Shown: in pieces, positions 27,673 through 36,932 of the stretch
Layout of the letters: every line of letters starts with the position of its first letter
How positions within the stretch are numbered: the stretch's first letter is position 1
NCBI RefSeq assembly: GCF_001598355.1
Contig: NZ_BCYU01000022.1
Span: 1 to 57,215, forward strand
Reading direction: 5' to 3'
DNA from: Sphingomonas asaccharolytica NBRC 15499
Lineage (GTDB): Bacteria; Pseudomonadota; Alphaproteobacteria; Sphingomonadales; Sphingomonadaceae
DNA: 57,215 nucleotides
Notes under the pieces: generated by a model
What the model was told of the DNA's origin: nothing
Databases searched by the model: none
The model's input: only the letters and a program-made list of their open reading frames with translations
Made by a program: the position numbers and the translations under genes

Positions 27673-27701
27673 CCGATCTATTTGCCGAACTGGGGATGAT
27701 G

Positions 27702-30185
27702 ATGAACCGAACCGCCTTCCGTGCCACTTTGCTCGCCGCTGCGGCGACCGGCGCCTTCCTGCTGCCCGCTGCAGCGATCGCCGGCCCCGATGCCACCGCG
27801 CCTGCGGCCAAGGATGCCGGCGCCAACGCACCCGCCAAGGATGCGTCGGCTCCCGCTAGCGACGACCAGTCGACCAGCGCCAACCAGAAGGGGCAGGCGA
27901 ACGATAAGCAATCGCTGACCTCGTCCGATATCATCGTCACCGGATCGCGCACCGCCGAAAGCGCGCCGATCACGGCATCGCTGACCACCACTCAGCCGCA
28001 ATCGGCGGTCAGCCGCGATTATATCGACAACGCCACCGCGAGTTCGGACTTCAACGAATTGATCGCGCTGACCCCGGGCGTGTCGATCTCGGGCGCCGGC
28101 AACGGCTATGGCTATGGCGAGACCAAGGCGACGATCCGCGGATTCCAGGACGGCGAATATAACGTCACCTACGATTCGATTCCGTTCGCCGACACCAACA
28201 ATCCGACTCACCATTCGACCGCTTTCTTCCCGTCGAATACGATCGAGACCGTCGTCGTCGACCGTGGCCCCGGCAATGCCAGCCAGCTCGGCCAGGCCAC
28301 GTTCGGCGGCAACCTCAACATGTATTCGCGCGGTGTGAAGGATGAGATGGGCGGCCAGGTCGAGGGCATCCTCGGCAATTGGAACAGCTTTATCGGCCGC
28401 GCCGAATTCCAGACCGGCAAGATCGCGGCGCTGAACGACACGCGCATCGTGCTGACTGGGCAGTACCTCCGTTCGGACGGCGCGCTGACCTATTCGCCGG
28501 TCGAATCGAAGAACCTCTATGGCAAGGCGGTGATCCCGATCGGCAGCTCGAACACGTTGACCGTGATGAGCACCTGGAACCGCAACCATTATTACCAGTC
28601 GGATGTGCTGAAAGGCGCAACCTGCGGCAGCGCGACCACACCAAAGGGCAGCACTGTCGCGCTCGGTCCCGACGGCAGCGCGCTCACGCAGCTAACCGGC
28701 ACCAACTGCGCCGCCGGCTCAAACGTCGGGGTTTATGGCCGCAATTACGGCCTCAGCAACGATCCGACGCAGATGGATTATTGGAAGTACAATCGCACGG
28801 ACAAGACTACCGACTTCTCCTACTTGCGACTGCAGAGCGATCTCGGGTCGGGCTTCTCGATGGACAACCGTGCGTACATGTACGGTTACACCAACAATAC
28901 CTGGTCGGGAAATACCGGTAACGTCGTCACCGGCTTCTCCGGCGCGGGTACGCCCGCCTCACCCTATAAGGCGGTGGCCGGCCCCGCGACCGACATCCTG
29001 GGCTACAGCAAGATGAACAAGTACCGCGTGTTCGGCTATATCGGTCAGCTCAACTACGATTTCTCGATGGGCAAGATCCGCCTCGGCGGCTGGTACGAAT
29101 ATGCAGTGACCGACCGCCATCTGGTTGATTTCGACAGGACCACGGGCGCGCCCAGCTATAACGAGAAGGCCAATCTGGGCACTCCGGCGACGAGCGCGCT
29201 ACCGCCGGTCTCCGAAGCGAATCTCAGCTACGTCCAGCATTCGAAATGGAACCAGTATCAGCTGTTCGCCGAATTCGAATTCCACCCGATCGCCAGCCTG
29301 TCGATCACGCCAGGCGTCAAATACGTCAATTTCAAGCGGTCGATCGACGCCGCGGTGAATCAGAAGTCGCGCTTGCCGCTCGACACGTCGGCGACCTGGA
29401 CCAAGACGCTGCCGTTCCTGACGGTCAATTGGCAGGCAATGAGCAACTGGTCGTTCTATGGCCAATATGCCCAAGGCATGTACGTCCCCGATCTGTCGAG
29501 CTTCTATTCCGCTTCGGGCCAGCTCTCGACCGCACTCGATAGCCTCAAGCCGCAGACCACGACCAACTACCAGGTCGGCACCGTGTGGCACGGCAACAAG
29601 ATTTCGATCGATGCCGACGGCTATATCATCAACGTCAACAACAAGATCGGCTCGTGCAACACGGTCGGTTGCGACTCCAGCCTGCTCGTCAATATCGGCC
29701 AGGTCCGCTACAAGGGTGTGGAGGGCCAGGTCAGCTATATGCCGGTCAAGGGTCTGACCCTGTTCGCCAACGGATCGTACAATAAGGCGCGCAGCGTCCA
29801 GACCGGGGCGCAGATCGCCAAGGCGCCCTTCTCCACCGCGGCGGCGGGGTTCATCTATCGCAACGGCGGCTTCCGGCTGTCGTTCAGCCAGAAATATACT
29901 GGCCTGCAATATGCCACCGAGTTCAACGGCAATCCGAACATCCGGCTGTATCGCATCAAGCCCTACAGCATCGGCGATTTCGCGATCAGCCAGGAGATCG
30001 GCAAGAATTTGCGCCTGGGCGTGACCGTCAACAACGTATTCAACAGCCGCGCGGTCACCGCGATCGCCAACAGTTCGTCGGGCGCACCCACGGCCAATGG
30101 CTTTCAGAGCGGCTATGGGCAGCTCGACCAGTTCAATTACCTTCCGCCGCGCTCATTCCAGGTCTCGGCGCGGTTGAAGTTCTGA
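27702..30185 (+). CDS. TonB-dependent outer-membrane receptor
   Basis: This protein of about 827 residues has a signal peptide (AFLLPAAAIAGP) and an alanine-rich linker. The plug domain starts at SSDIIVTGSR and holds FNELIALTPGVSISG, ATIRGFQDGEYN and VVVDRGPGNASQLGQATFGG. A 22-stranded barrel ends with the aromatic LPPRSFQVSARLKF. Three ATGs stand in a row (27696, 27699, 27702); the last has GGGG at six bases. It follows the acid phosphatase, so an organophosphate ligand is plausible. Confidence 0.92.
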   Translation: MNRTAFRATLLAAAATGAFLLPAAAIAGPDATAPAAKDAGANAPAKDASAPASDDQSTSANQKGQANDKQSLTSSDIIVTGSRTAESAPITASLTTTQPQSAVSRDYIDNATASSDFNELIALTPGVSISGAGNGYGYGETKATIRGFQDGEYNVTYDSIPFADTNNPTHHSTAFFPSNTIETVVVDRGPGNASQLGQATFGGNLNMYSRGVKDEMGGQVEGILGNWNSFIGRAEFQTGKIAALNDTRIVLTGQYLRSDGALTYSPVESKNLYGKAVIPIGSSNTLTVMSTWNRNHYYQSDVLKGATCGSATTPKGSTVALGPDGSALTQLTGTNCAAGSNVGVYGRNYGLSNDPTQMDYWKYNRTDKTTDFSYLRLQSDLGSGFSMDNRAYMYGYTNNTWSGNTGNVVTGFSGAGTPASPYKAVAGPATDILGYSKMNKYRVFGYIGQLNYDFSMGKIRLGGWYEYAVTDRHLVDFDRTTGAPSYNEKANLGTPATSALPPVSEANLSYVQHSKWNQYQLFAEFEFHPIASLSITPGVKYVNFKRSIDAAVNQKSRLPLDTSATWTKTLPFLTVNWQAMSNWSFYGQYAQGMYVPDLSSFYSASGQLSTALDSLKPQTTTNYQVGTVWHGNKISIDADGYIINVNNKIGSCNTVGCDSSLLVNIGQVRYKGVEGQVSYMPVKGLTLFANGSYNKARSVQTGAQIAKAPFSTAAAGFIYRNGGFRLSFSQKYTGLQYATEFNGNPNIRLYRIKPYSIGDFAISQEIGKNLRLGVTVNNVFNSRAVTAIANSSSGAPTANGFQSGYGQLDQFNYLPPRSFQVSARLKF

Positions 30186-30505
30186 TCGCGCGTCGGGCCG
30201 TGCAAAAAGAGCTGGCAAGCAAAGCGATCGGCTCGTCCCGCCGCGCCTCCGGTCTTTTCCGGACTGCATCCGGCTGGTAGGGTCAGGTAGATCGAGGGTC
30301 GGTCAGTTGCCCGGGTACTCGCGGCTGTGGGGGCACGCGAGATGGGCGGACCAGTCACGATCGGTCGGCGCGGGGTCGCATCCGCTGCTCATTGGGCGTT
30401 GCTCATTGGGCGTCGCCAATTCGGGCGCGCCGACCGACACGCATAGGGTCCGGGCGCGGCGACGGCCAAGGTCGTTGCGGAATGCCTGGCAGAGGGTGGG
30501 GTTTG
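30186..30505. other. 320-base intergenic region before the GH28-like gene
   Basis: No coding frame is convincing here. The segment holds a 14-base perfect tandem duplication (30386-30413) and a GGGTGGGG ribosome-site-like stretch just before ATG 30506. No clear terminator for the TonB receptor gene is visible. Confidence 0.5.
30386..30413. repeat. Perfect tandem repeat of 14 bases
   Basis: TGCTCATTGGGCGT occurs twice head to tail at 30386-30399 and 30400-30413, about 90 bases before the GH28-like gene. It may be a duplicated regulator half-site or a replication-slippage event. Confidence 0.85.
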
Positions 30506-31897
30506 ATGGTCAATCGCCGCGCGGTCGTCGCGGGATCTCTTGCATTTGCCGCCGTCGCGCGCGCCGCGATCGGTCGTGCCGCCGCTGCGCCCGCCGATCC
30601 TCGCTCCGATCCGCGCGATATCGCCCGCGACGATTGGGCTCCGGTCGACGCGATCGTCGCGCGGATGCGGGCCCCGGTCTTCCCCGCCGCGATTTTCTCG
30701 ATCCTCGATCACGGCGCGAAGCATGGCGCCCCGGCACACCTCGCGGTCCAAGCGGCGATCGACGCCTGCGCCGCAGCGGGCGGCGGCCGCGTGCTCGTCC
30801 CGGCGGGGGTTTGGCGGATCAACGGCGCGATCCATCTCCGCTCCAACGTCGATCTCCATCTCGAACGCGACGCATTGCTCCGTTTCGGCAAACCGGAGGA
30901 GATCGTGTTGCCGATCGTCCTCACCCGCTGGGAAGGGATCGAGGTCTATAATTACTCGCCGCTGATTTATGCGCGCGATTGCACCAATGTCGCGATTACC
31001 GGACAGGGCGTGTGCGACGGCCAGGGAGGGCAGGGCTTCTTCCAATGGCGCGTGCACCAGGATCGCGACAAGGCGGCGCTGCGCGACATGGGAGAGGCCG
31101 GTACGCCCGTCGCCGATCGCCGCTTCGGTCCCGGCCATTTCCTGCGACCGCCCTTCGTCCAGTTCTTCCGTTGCACCAACGTGCTGATCGACGGGCCGAA
31201 ATTCGTCGACTCGCCGTTCTGGACGATCCACCCCGTCTATTCGACCAACGTCATCGTGCGTAACGTCACGGTGATCAGTCATCACCTCAATTCGGACGGC
31301 TGCGACCCCGATTCCTGCCAGGACGTGCTGATCGAACATTGCCGCTTCGACGTTTCCGACGATTGCATCGCGATCAAATCGGGCCGCGACCAGGATGGCT
31401 GGCGGGTCGGTCTGCCCACGCGCAACGTCGTCATCCGCGATTGCCAGATGTCGACCCATATCGCCGGCGCGATCGCGATCGGCAGCGAGATGTCGGGCGG
31501 CGCCTCCAACATCTTCGCCGAACGGCTGGAGGTCCACCACGCCAAGCAGGCGCTGTACTTCAAGGCCAATCTCGACCGCGGCGGCACCATCGCCCAGGTC
31601 CGCGTGCGTGACGTGAAGGTGCGCGACAGCGACACGCTGATCGACTTCACCACCGCCTATCACCATAGCCGCGGCGGCAATTCGCCCCCGACCTACAAGC
31701 AATTCACCGTCGAGCGCGTCGATTGCCGCAATACCGGCCGCGCGCTGCGGATCGTCGGGGTAGAGGCGGCGCCGGTCGAGGACGTGCTGATCCGCGACGT
31801 GACGGTGGGCAAGGCTCGCGAGCGCAACGTGATCGCGCATACCCGGGACCTCCGGCTCGACGGGGTGCGGGTGAATGGGCTGGAGCTGGTGGCCTAG
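30506..31897 (+). CDS. GH28 (polygalacturonase-family) secreted protein
   Basis: This 463-residue protein has an N-terminal twin-arginine-like signal (MVNRRAVVAGSLAFAAVARA). It has the right-handed beta-helix pattern of GH28: ILDHGAKHGAPAHLAVQAAID, FWTIHPVYSTNVIVRNV, the catalytic acid regions LNSDGCDPDSC and SDDCIAIKSGRD, and GAIAIGSEMSGGA. The canonical GHG catalytic histidine before IGSE is not in place (THIAGAIAIGSE here). Family enzymes hydrolyse pectin or related galacturonides in the periplasm or outside the cell. ATG 30506 is preferred because it starts the signal. Confidence 0.82.
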   Translation: MVNRRAVVAGSLAFAAVARAAIGRAAAAPADPRSDPRDIARDDWAPVDAIVARMRAPVFPAAIFSILDHGAKHGAPAHLAVQAAIDACAAAGGGRVLVPAGVWRINGAIHLRSNVDLHLERDALLRFGKPEEIVLPIVLTRWEGIEVYNYSPLIYARDCTNVAITGQGVCDGQGGQGFFQWRVHQDRDKAALRDMGEAGTPVADRRFGPGHFLRPPFVQFFRCTNVLIDGPKFVDSPFWTIHPVYSTNVIVRNVTVISHHLNSDGCDPDSCQDVLIEHCRFDVSDDCIAIKSGRDQDGWRVGLPTRNVVIRDCQMSTHIAGAIAIGSEMSGGASNIFAERLEVHHAKQALYFKANLDRGGTIAQVRVRDVKVRDSDTLIDFTTAYHHSRGGNSPPTYKQFTVERVDCRNTGRALRIVGVEAAPVEDVLIRDVTVGKARERNVIAHTRDLRLDGVRVNGLELVA

Positions 31898-31918
31898 AGT
31901 AGTCCAGCCCGGCGCGCT

Positions 31919-33133
31919 TCAGATGAGCAGCAAGTCGACCGGTTTGGCCGCCGGGAACACCGTGCCGAGCCGGTCGCCGCCCAGTCCGAACTGCCGCGCC
32001 GCGAGCCCGCCGATCATCGCGCGGTAATCGGTCAGCACCGGAAGGTCGCGGCCCTGGTTGAGCGTCGCTTGCGACAGCGCGACCTGCGGGCCTGCGATGC
32101 GCCCGCCATTCACCCCGCCGCCCATCACCCAATAGATGCTGCCATGGCCGTGATCGGTGCCCTTGTCCCCGTTCTCGTGAAAGGTGCGGCCGAATTCGGA
32201 TACGACCACCACCGTCGTGTTCCGCCAGGCATCGGGGCCGATCTCATCGGCGAACCCGGCCAGGCCGCGGCCCAATTCGCCGATATGCGTCGCCAGATAG
32301 CCTTGCGCGCCGCCCTGGTTGACGTGCGTATCCCACCCGCCGACGTCGACAAAGGCGAGGTTGAAGTGGTCGCGCATCAGCCGTCCGATCCGCCGCGCCG
32401 ACAATTCGAAGCCTTTCGGACTGACCGCGCCGCGGCTCGCCTCTTTCATTTCCTCATCGACCGTCTTGAACACGGTGTCGCGCACCTGGAATCCTTCGGC
32501 GACCGAACTGCCCAGGTCGTTCGTCCCGCTATGCTGTCCCTTGTACATCGCGGTGATCAGCGCTGCATCCTTGGGCGGCACGGCGGGCTTCGATCCGACC
32601 GCCGCCAGGGCGACATTCGGAATCACCGGCCCGCCGCGAAAGCATAATGGCAGTTGATCGGTGAACGAGATCGGCTTGTCCTGACCGAGCGCCGAGGCGA
32701 GCCGCGCCATGAAGCCGGAATTATAGTTGCGATGGCCGCCGATCGGCTGGCCCAGCTCGATCGTGTCCTGGGTCTCGAAATGGCTGCGGCTCATATCGTC
32801 GGTGCCGACAAAGGGCACGAAGGCGATCTGCTTCTTCTGCCACAGCGGATAGATCGACTCCTTGAGCGCCGGATGCAGGCTCCAATCGGCGTCGAGCGCG
32901 ATCGGCGTATTGGGGTCGGCCGGGTTGGGTTTGCCCAGCGCGATCGTCGGGCGCGAGGCGTGGTAGAAATCGCTTCCCGTCGGCGCGATGATGTTGGCGG
33001 CGTCATAGGCACCGCGCAGGAACACGACGAGCATCCGGCTGCTCGCTTGCGGCGCGGCGAACGCGCGCCCGGCGACGATCAGCGGCGCCAGCGCGGCGGC
33101 ACCGGCGATAAGGTCACGGCGATCGAGCAACAT
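31919..33133 (-). CDS. DUF1501 secreted protein
   Basis: This 404-residue protein begins with a twin-arginine-like signal (DRRDLIAGAAALAPLIVAG). It shows DUF1501 features: MLVVFLRGAYDAANI, SRSHFETQDTIELG, FVDVGGWDTHVNQGG, VVVSEFGRTFHENG and GTDHGHGSIYWVMGG. The fold is related to alkaline phosphatase/sulfatase enzymes, but the function is unknown. It lies 18 bases downstream of a DUF1800 gene; the two families are nearly always paired and exported together. Confidence 0.9.
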   Translation of the reverse strand: MLLDRRDLIAGAAALAPLIVAGRAFAAPQASSRMLVVFLRGAYDAANIIAPTGSDFYHASRPTIALGKPNPADPNTPIALDADWSLHPALKESIYPLWQKKQIAFVPFVGTDDMSRSHFETQDTIELGQPIGGHRNYNSGFMARLASALGQDKPISFTDQLPLCFRGGPVIPNVALAAVGSKPAVPPKDAALITAMYKGQHSGTNDLGSSVAEGFQVRDTVFKTVDEEMKEASRGAVSPKGFELSARRIGRLMRDHFNLAFVDVGGWDTHVNQGGAQGYLATHIGELGRGLAGFADEIGPDAWRNTTVVVVSEFGRTFHENGDKGTDHGHGSIYWVMGGGVNGGRIAGPQVALSQATLNQGRDLPVLTDYRAMIGGLAARQFGLGGDRLGTVFPAAKPVDLLLI

Positions 33134-33151
33134 AAGCCTTCTCCGTTCGCG

Positions 33152-34738
33152 TCAGCGATGCATGAATTCGGGCGATGACAGGAACAATGCGTTCCATTCC
33201 TGAGGCGAGCTGGCCTGGGTCAGCGCCGTCTTGGTCTGGCCGGCCAGCGCCGGCGCGACCGCGCTGTAATAAGCGGCGGTCTGCAGCTTGGGGAGCGGCG
33301 GTATCGAAACAGCCGGCGGCGCTGGTGCAGCGGCGGCGCTCGGCGGCGCTTCGGACGCCATCATCGCCGATGCTCCGCCCATTCCCACGGATGACACTGC
33401 GGCGGGGGGAGCAGGGGGCTTGAACAATCCCGCCGCGCCGCCGCCAATCTGCCGCGCGATCTCGAACCGCACCGACATCTGGCCGGGCCCGGTCCAGGCG
33501 GCCGAGGTCATCGGATAGCCATCGGGCGTTTCGCGCGCGTACAGGCCCTGGCCCATGCGGTTGAGCCAGCCGATGATCGGCTGCGCGTTCACGATCACCT
33601 TGTCGCCGTACATCAGGCGCACCGACGAAATCGCATAATGGACCGGGTCCTTGAACACGGTGCCGAGCGATTGCCTGAACTCGGGCGCGCGGATCATCGT
33701 GCGAAGCACTTGCGCGATATCGCCGTCGCTCTTTTGCCAGGTCGCGGCCATGCGATCGACCACGGCGGCGGGCGGATTGTCGCCCATGAAATAGGTCGCG
33801 AGCTGCTCGGAGACATGGCACGCGGTTGCCGGCGACCGCGCGATCAGGTCGAGCGCCTCCTCGACCTCGCCAAAGCCGCTTCCCTTGATCGTGTGGCCAA
33901 GGAACTGCTTGTCGCCGAAATCGTGTCGATTGGGATTGAACTCGAACAGCCCGGCACGGACATAGAGCGCCTGGCGCTGCGGGCTGAGCTTGGGCGCATT
34001 GGGGCTGAGATCGACCCCGACCCCGGTCAGGATCCGCGCCAGTTCCTGCACGTCCTTCTGCGTATGGCCCGACCCGACGCCCATCGAGTGAAGCTCCATG
34101 ATCTCGCGCGCGTAATTCTCGTTGATATGGTTGGCCGCGTTCTGATCGTTGTCGAGATATCGCAACATCGCGGGATGCCTGAGCGTCGCTTCCAGCAGGT
34201 CGCGAAACTTGCCGAGCGAATGATCGCGGATCGTATTCTCGTAATCTCCCACCATCGCGCGGATGTCGCGCTTCTGCGCCTGGACGTTGAAATGGTTGAA
34301 CCAGAACCAGGTCAATTGCTCGCGCAACTGGTCGGGCGCGTAGAGATCGCGCAGCAGGGATCGCGTCGCCGCCTCGTTGGCGAGAGCGTTCATGTCCTGC
34401 TGATACGCCTTGCGCGCGGCGTCGCGCTGGGCAGAATCGGTGAGCTTGTTGGCATAGCGGCTCGCCGCATCCTGCTCGACTACCAAAGCCGCCAGCGGCT
34501 CGCGGCTGATCCGCATCGCCGCGACCTGGGCGGCGGCCTCGGGCGGCAACGTATCGTCGGGGTGCTTGAGCTGGGCGTCGAGCCAGCGGCCGCTGCCGGC
34601 CTTTTCGCGCGCGCCGTCCGCCGCGGAAGCGCCCCAGGTCAGGCGGTTCACCCAGGCGGCCGATTCTTGCGCCGGCGGAGCGGCCAAAGCGGGCGTGGCG
34701 AGTGTTGCGAACAGCAGAACGGAGACGGGTGCGCGCAT
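33152..34738 (-). CDS. DUF1800 secreted protein
   Basis: This 528-residue protein has a signal peptide (MRAPVSVLLFATLATPALA). It follows the DUF1800 pattern: VNRLTWGASAADG, LTWFWFNHFNVQAQK, INENYAREIMELHSMGVGSG, FLGHTIKGSGF, HVSEQLATYFMGDNPP and GYPMTSAAWTGPGQM. There is a proline/alanine-rich insert of about 50 residues near the end (PPAPPAAVSS, SAAAAPAPPAV). Met4 at 34738 has AGGATGG at good distance and is preferred to Met1 at 34747. The function is unknown. It is the first gene of the DUF1800-DUF1501 pair. Confidence 0.9.
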   Translation of the reverse strand: MRAPVSVLLFATLATPALAAPPAQESAAWVNRLTWGASAADGAREKAGSGRWLDAQLKHPDDTLPPEAAAQVAAMRISREPLAALVVEQDAASRYANKLTDSAQRDAARKAYQQDMNALANEAATRSLLRDLYAPDQLREQLTWFWFNHFNVQAQKRDIRAMVGDYENTIRDHSLGKFRDLLEATLRHPAMLRYLDNDQNAANHINENYAREIMELHSMGVGSGHTQKDVQELARILTGVGVDLSPNAPKLSPQRQALYVRAGLFEFNPNRHDFGDKQFLGHTIKGSGFGEVEEALDLIARSPATACHVSEQLATYFMGDNPPAAVVDRMAATWQKSDGDIAQVLRTMIRAPEFRQSLGTVFKDPVHYAISSVRLMYGDKVIVNAQPIIGWLNRMGQGLYARETPDGYPMTSAAWTGPGQMSVRFEIARQIGGGAAGLFKPPAPPAAVSSVGMGGASAMMASEAPPSAAAAPAPPAVSIPPLPKLQTAAYYSAVAPALAGQTKTALTQASSPQEWNALFLSSPEFMHR

Positions 34739-34959
34739 ATCGGCCATCCTTTGGGAGTCCTCTACGCTTCAGATCCTGAACCGCTCCTGTCGGACGCGAA
34801 AATAACCATGGATTCAAACCGGTACCGGTCGGCTTCCGAGCGCGGGTATCGAGGCTAACGCGAGCCTGCGGTGCAAGCGCCGCGCATCGCGACGATGTTA
34901 ATCGCGTTCAAGACCGCATGAATGCGGCTGCGCTATCGAGCCCACCCAAGGAGACTAAC

Positions 34960-36756
34960 ATGGTGCGGATGAACTGGACGATCGCCGGAGCGGCCCTGTT
35001 GCTGATCGGGAGCGCGCCGGCGGGCAAGTGGCAACCCCATGACACGCTGGTCGCGACCGGCACGATCGCCGCGGAAGGGCTGCAGGGCAGCTGGCGATCG
35101 GTCAACGACCTGGGCGACGGCCGCTTCGCCACCAGCACCGACCTGAAAGCGTTCAAGACTGGCGACATTTACGACGGCCGCACGCACTGGCGGATCGACC
35201 GATCGGGTGGCAGCCACAAGCTCGACAGCCCTTTCGCTGAGCGGCGGACGCAGACGAGTGCGTGGCTCGCCCGGTTCGGCTGGATGCAAGCGGGATTCGG
35301 TGGCGCCCAGCGCGGGGCGGCGGTCACGCGCACCGACAAGGGACGGCTTTATTCGGTGCTCACCGCAACCCCGCGCGGTGGTGAGCCGGTCGAATTGTGG
35401 TTCGACGCGGCGACCGGCGAACTGGCGCGCGCGGTGGAGCAGGACTGGTTCTACAAGGTCGAGACGCGCTACACCGATTATCGCGCGGTCGCGGGGCGGC
35501 GGTTGCCCTTCTCCATCGTGCAATCCGACGGCAACAACGAAGAGCGGATCTCGATCGACTCCTATCGCCTGCTCCCCCGCGCGCCGGCGGACAGCTATGC
35601 CGCGCCGCGTCAGCCCGACGATCACGCGATACCGGCCGCGGGCACGACGGTGGCCGCGACGCCCTTTCCCCAGCTAGAGATCGCGGCCAGCGTCAACGGC
35701 CGGCCGATGCACTTCCTGTTCGATACCGGCGGCCACAGCATCCTGTCGCCCGATGCGGCGCGCGCGCTCGGCCTCACGCCCATCGGCGGGGTGCGCAGCG
35801 GCGGCAGCGGCGCGGCGACGCTCGCGGAGCAATTCACCCGCGTGAAGGAAGTCCGCATCGGCGACGCGGTGATGCGCGACCAATTCTTCTCGATCCTCGA
35901 CCTCGGCTATTCGACGTTCGAGCGCGGCGCGCAACCGCCGTTCGACGGCCTGCTCGGGCTGGAAGTGGTCGAGCGCTTCATCACCCGGATCGACTATCGC
36001 GCCGGCAAGATGACCTTGTTGCCGCGCGACAGTGCCGTGACGTGCAAGAGCGGATGGGTGGCGGCACGGTTCAGCGACGACATGCCGACGATAGAGGGTC
36101 AGCTCGACGGCATCCGCGCGCCGTTCACGATCGATACCGGCAACAACGGATCGCTGCAGCTCTATGCCCATTGGCTGAAGCAACAGGGCGTCACCGCGCG
36201 CTACAATCGCGGGGTAGAGGCGGTCTCCTATGGCGCCGGCGGGCCGTCGCGAAACTGGGTGATGTACGCGCAGACCTTCGCCGTCGGCGGCGGCACCGTG
36301 CGCCATCCGATGGTCCGCACGACCGACGACACGGGCGGCGTCGCCTTGTCGGTCAGCGAGGCCGGCAACCTCGGCACCAATATCCTGGCGAACTACACGA
36401 TCACGTTAGATTACGGCCGCTCGCGCATCTGCATGGACTATGTGCCGGGCTATGCGCCGGTGCCGTTCAGCCGCGCCGGGCTGCGCGCGATCAAGACCGA
36501 CCCGCAGACGATCCTGGTGAGCTTCGTCAACGATGGCGGACCGGCGGCGCAAGCGGGCCTGCGCAAGAACGACAAGCTGATCAGCGTCGATGGCCGGAAC
36601 GCGCGGGAGTTGGGCGGCGGCGAGCTGACGCGCATGTTCACGCAGAAGCCGGGGACGCGGGTGCGGGTGCGCTACGCGAGGGACGGGCAGGAGCGGGACG
36701 CGGAGATCGTGTTGCGGGAGATGTTGGCGGTGCCGGGTGGGGGAGGGGGTGGGTGA
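34960..36756 (+). CDS. Exported double retropepsin-like aspartyl protease with PDZ domain
   Basis: This 598-residue protein has a signal-like N-terminus (WTIAGAALLLIGSAPAG). About 200 residues of a beta-rich outer-membrane-type domain follow, then two retropepsin-like halves with catalytic triplets LFDTGGHS (D255) and TIDTGNNGS (D392). A C-terminal PDZ domain (VSFVNDGGPAAQAGLRKNDK, VDGRNARELGG) and a poly-Gly end complete it. Two Asp-Thr-Gly triplets in one chain could form a single active site, as in pepsins. ATG 34960 has AAGGAG seven bases upstream. The substrate is unknown. Confidence 0.82.
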   Translation: MVRMNWTIAGAALLLIGSAPAGKWQPHDTLVATGTIAAEGLQGSWRSVNDLGDGRFATSTDLKAFKTGDIYDGRTHWRIDRSGGSHKLDSPFAERRTQTSAWLARFGWMQAGFGGAQRGAAVTRTDKGRLYSVLTATPRGGEPVELWFDAATGELARAVEQDWFYKVETRYTDYRAVAGRRLPFSIVQSDGNNEERISIDSYRLLPRAPADSYAAPRQPDDHAIPAAGTTVAATPFPQLEIAASVNGRPMHFLFDTGGHSILSPDAARALGLTPIGGVRSGGSGAATLAEQFTRVKEVRIGDAVMRDQFFSILDLGYSTFERGAQPPFDGLLGLEVVERFITRIDYRAGKMTLLPRDSAVTCKSGWVAARFSDDMPTIEGQLDGIRAPFTIDTGNNGSLQLYAHWLKQQGVTARYNRGVEAVSYGAGGPSRNWVMYAQTFAVGGGTVRHPMVRTTDDTGGVALSVSEAGNLGTNILANYTITLDYGRSRICMDYVPGYAPVPFSRAGLRAIKTDPQTILVSFVNDGGPAAQAGLRKNDKLISVDGRNARELGGGELTRMFTQKPGTRVRVRYARDGQERDAEIVLREMLAVPGGGGGG

Positions 36757-36932
36757 GGTTGGGTTGTGGTAAGGATGTGCTGAACATGTTGCGACTTGGC
36801 TTACCCGGTCGCGTCAAGTATCGATCGATCTAATGCTTGGGTGAATTAGCAAACTGTCGCCCTAACGCCCAACACGACGCGCTAGTTACGCGACTGTTGG
36901 CCGTCTGAGAGCCGACGCTTCGTCCGTCAGGA

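Noticed and set aside
36757..36932. Attachment site or tRNA at the left island border
   Set aside because: No tRNA-like fold and no direct repeat shared with the right border could be found by eye.
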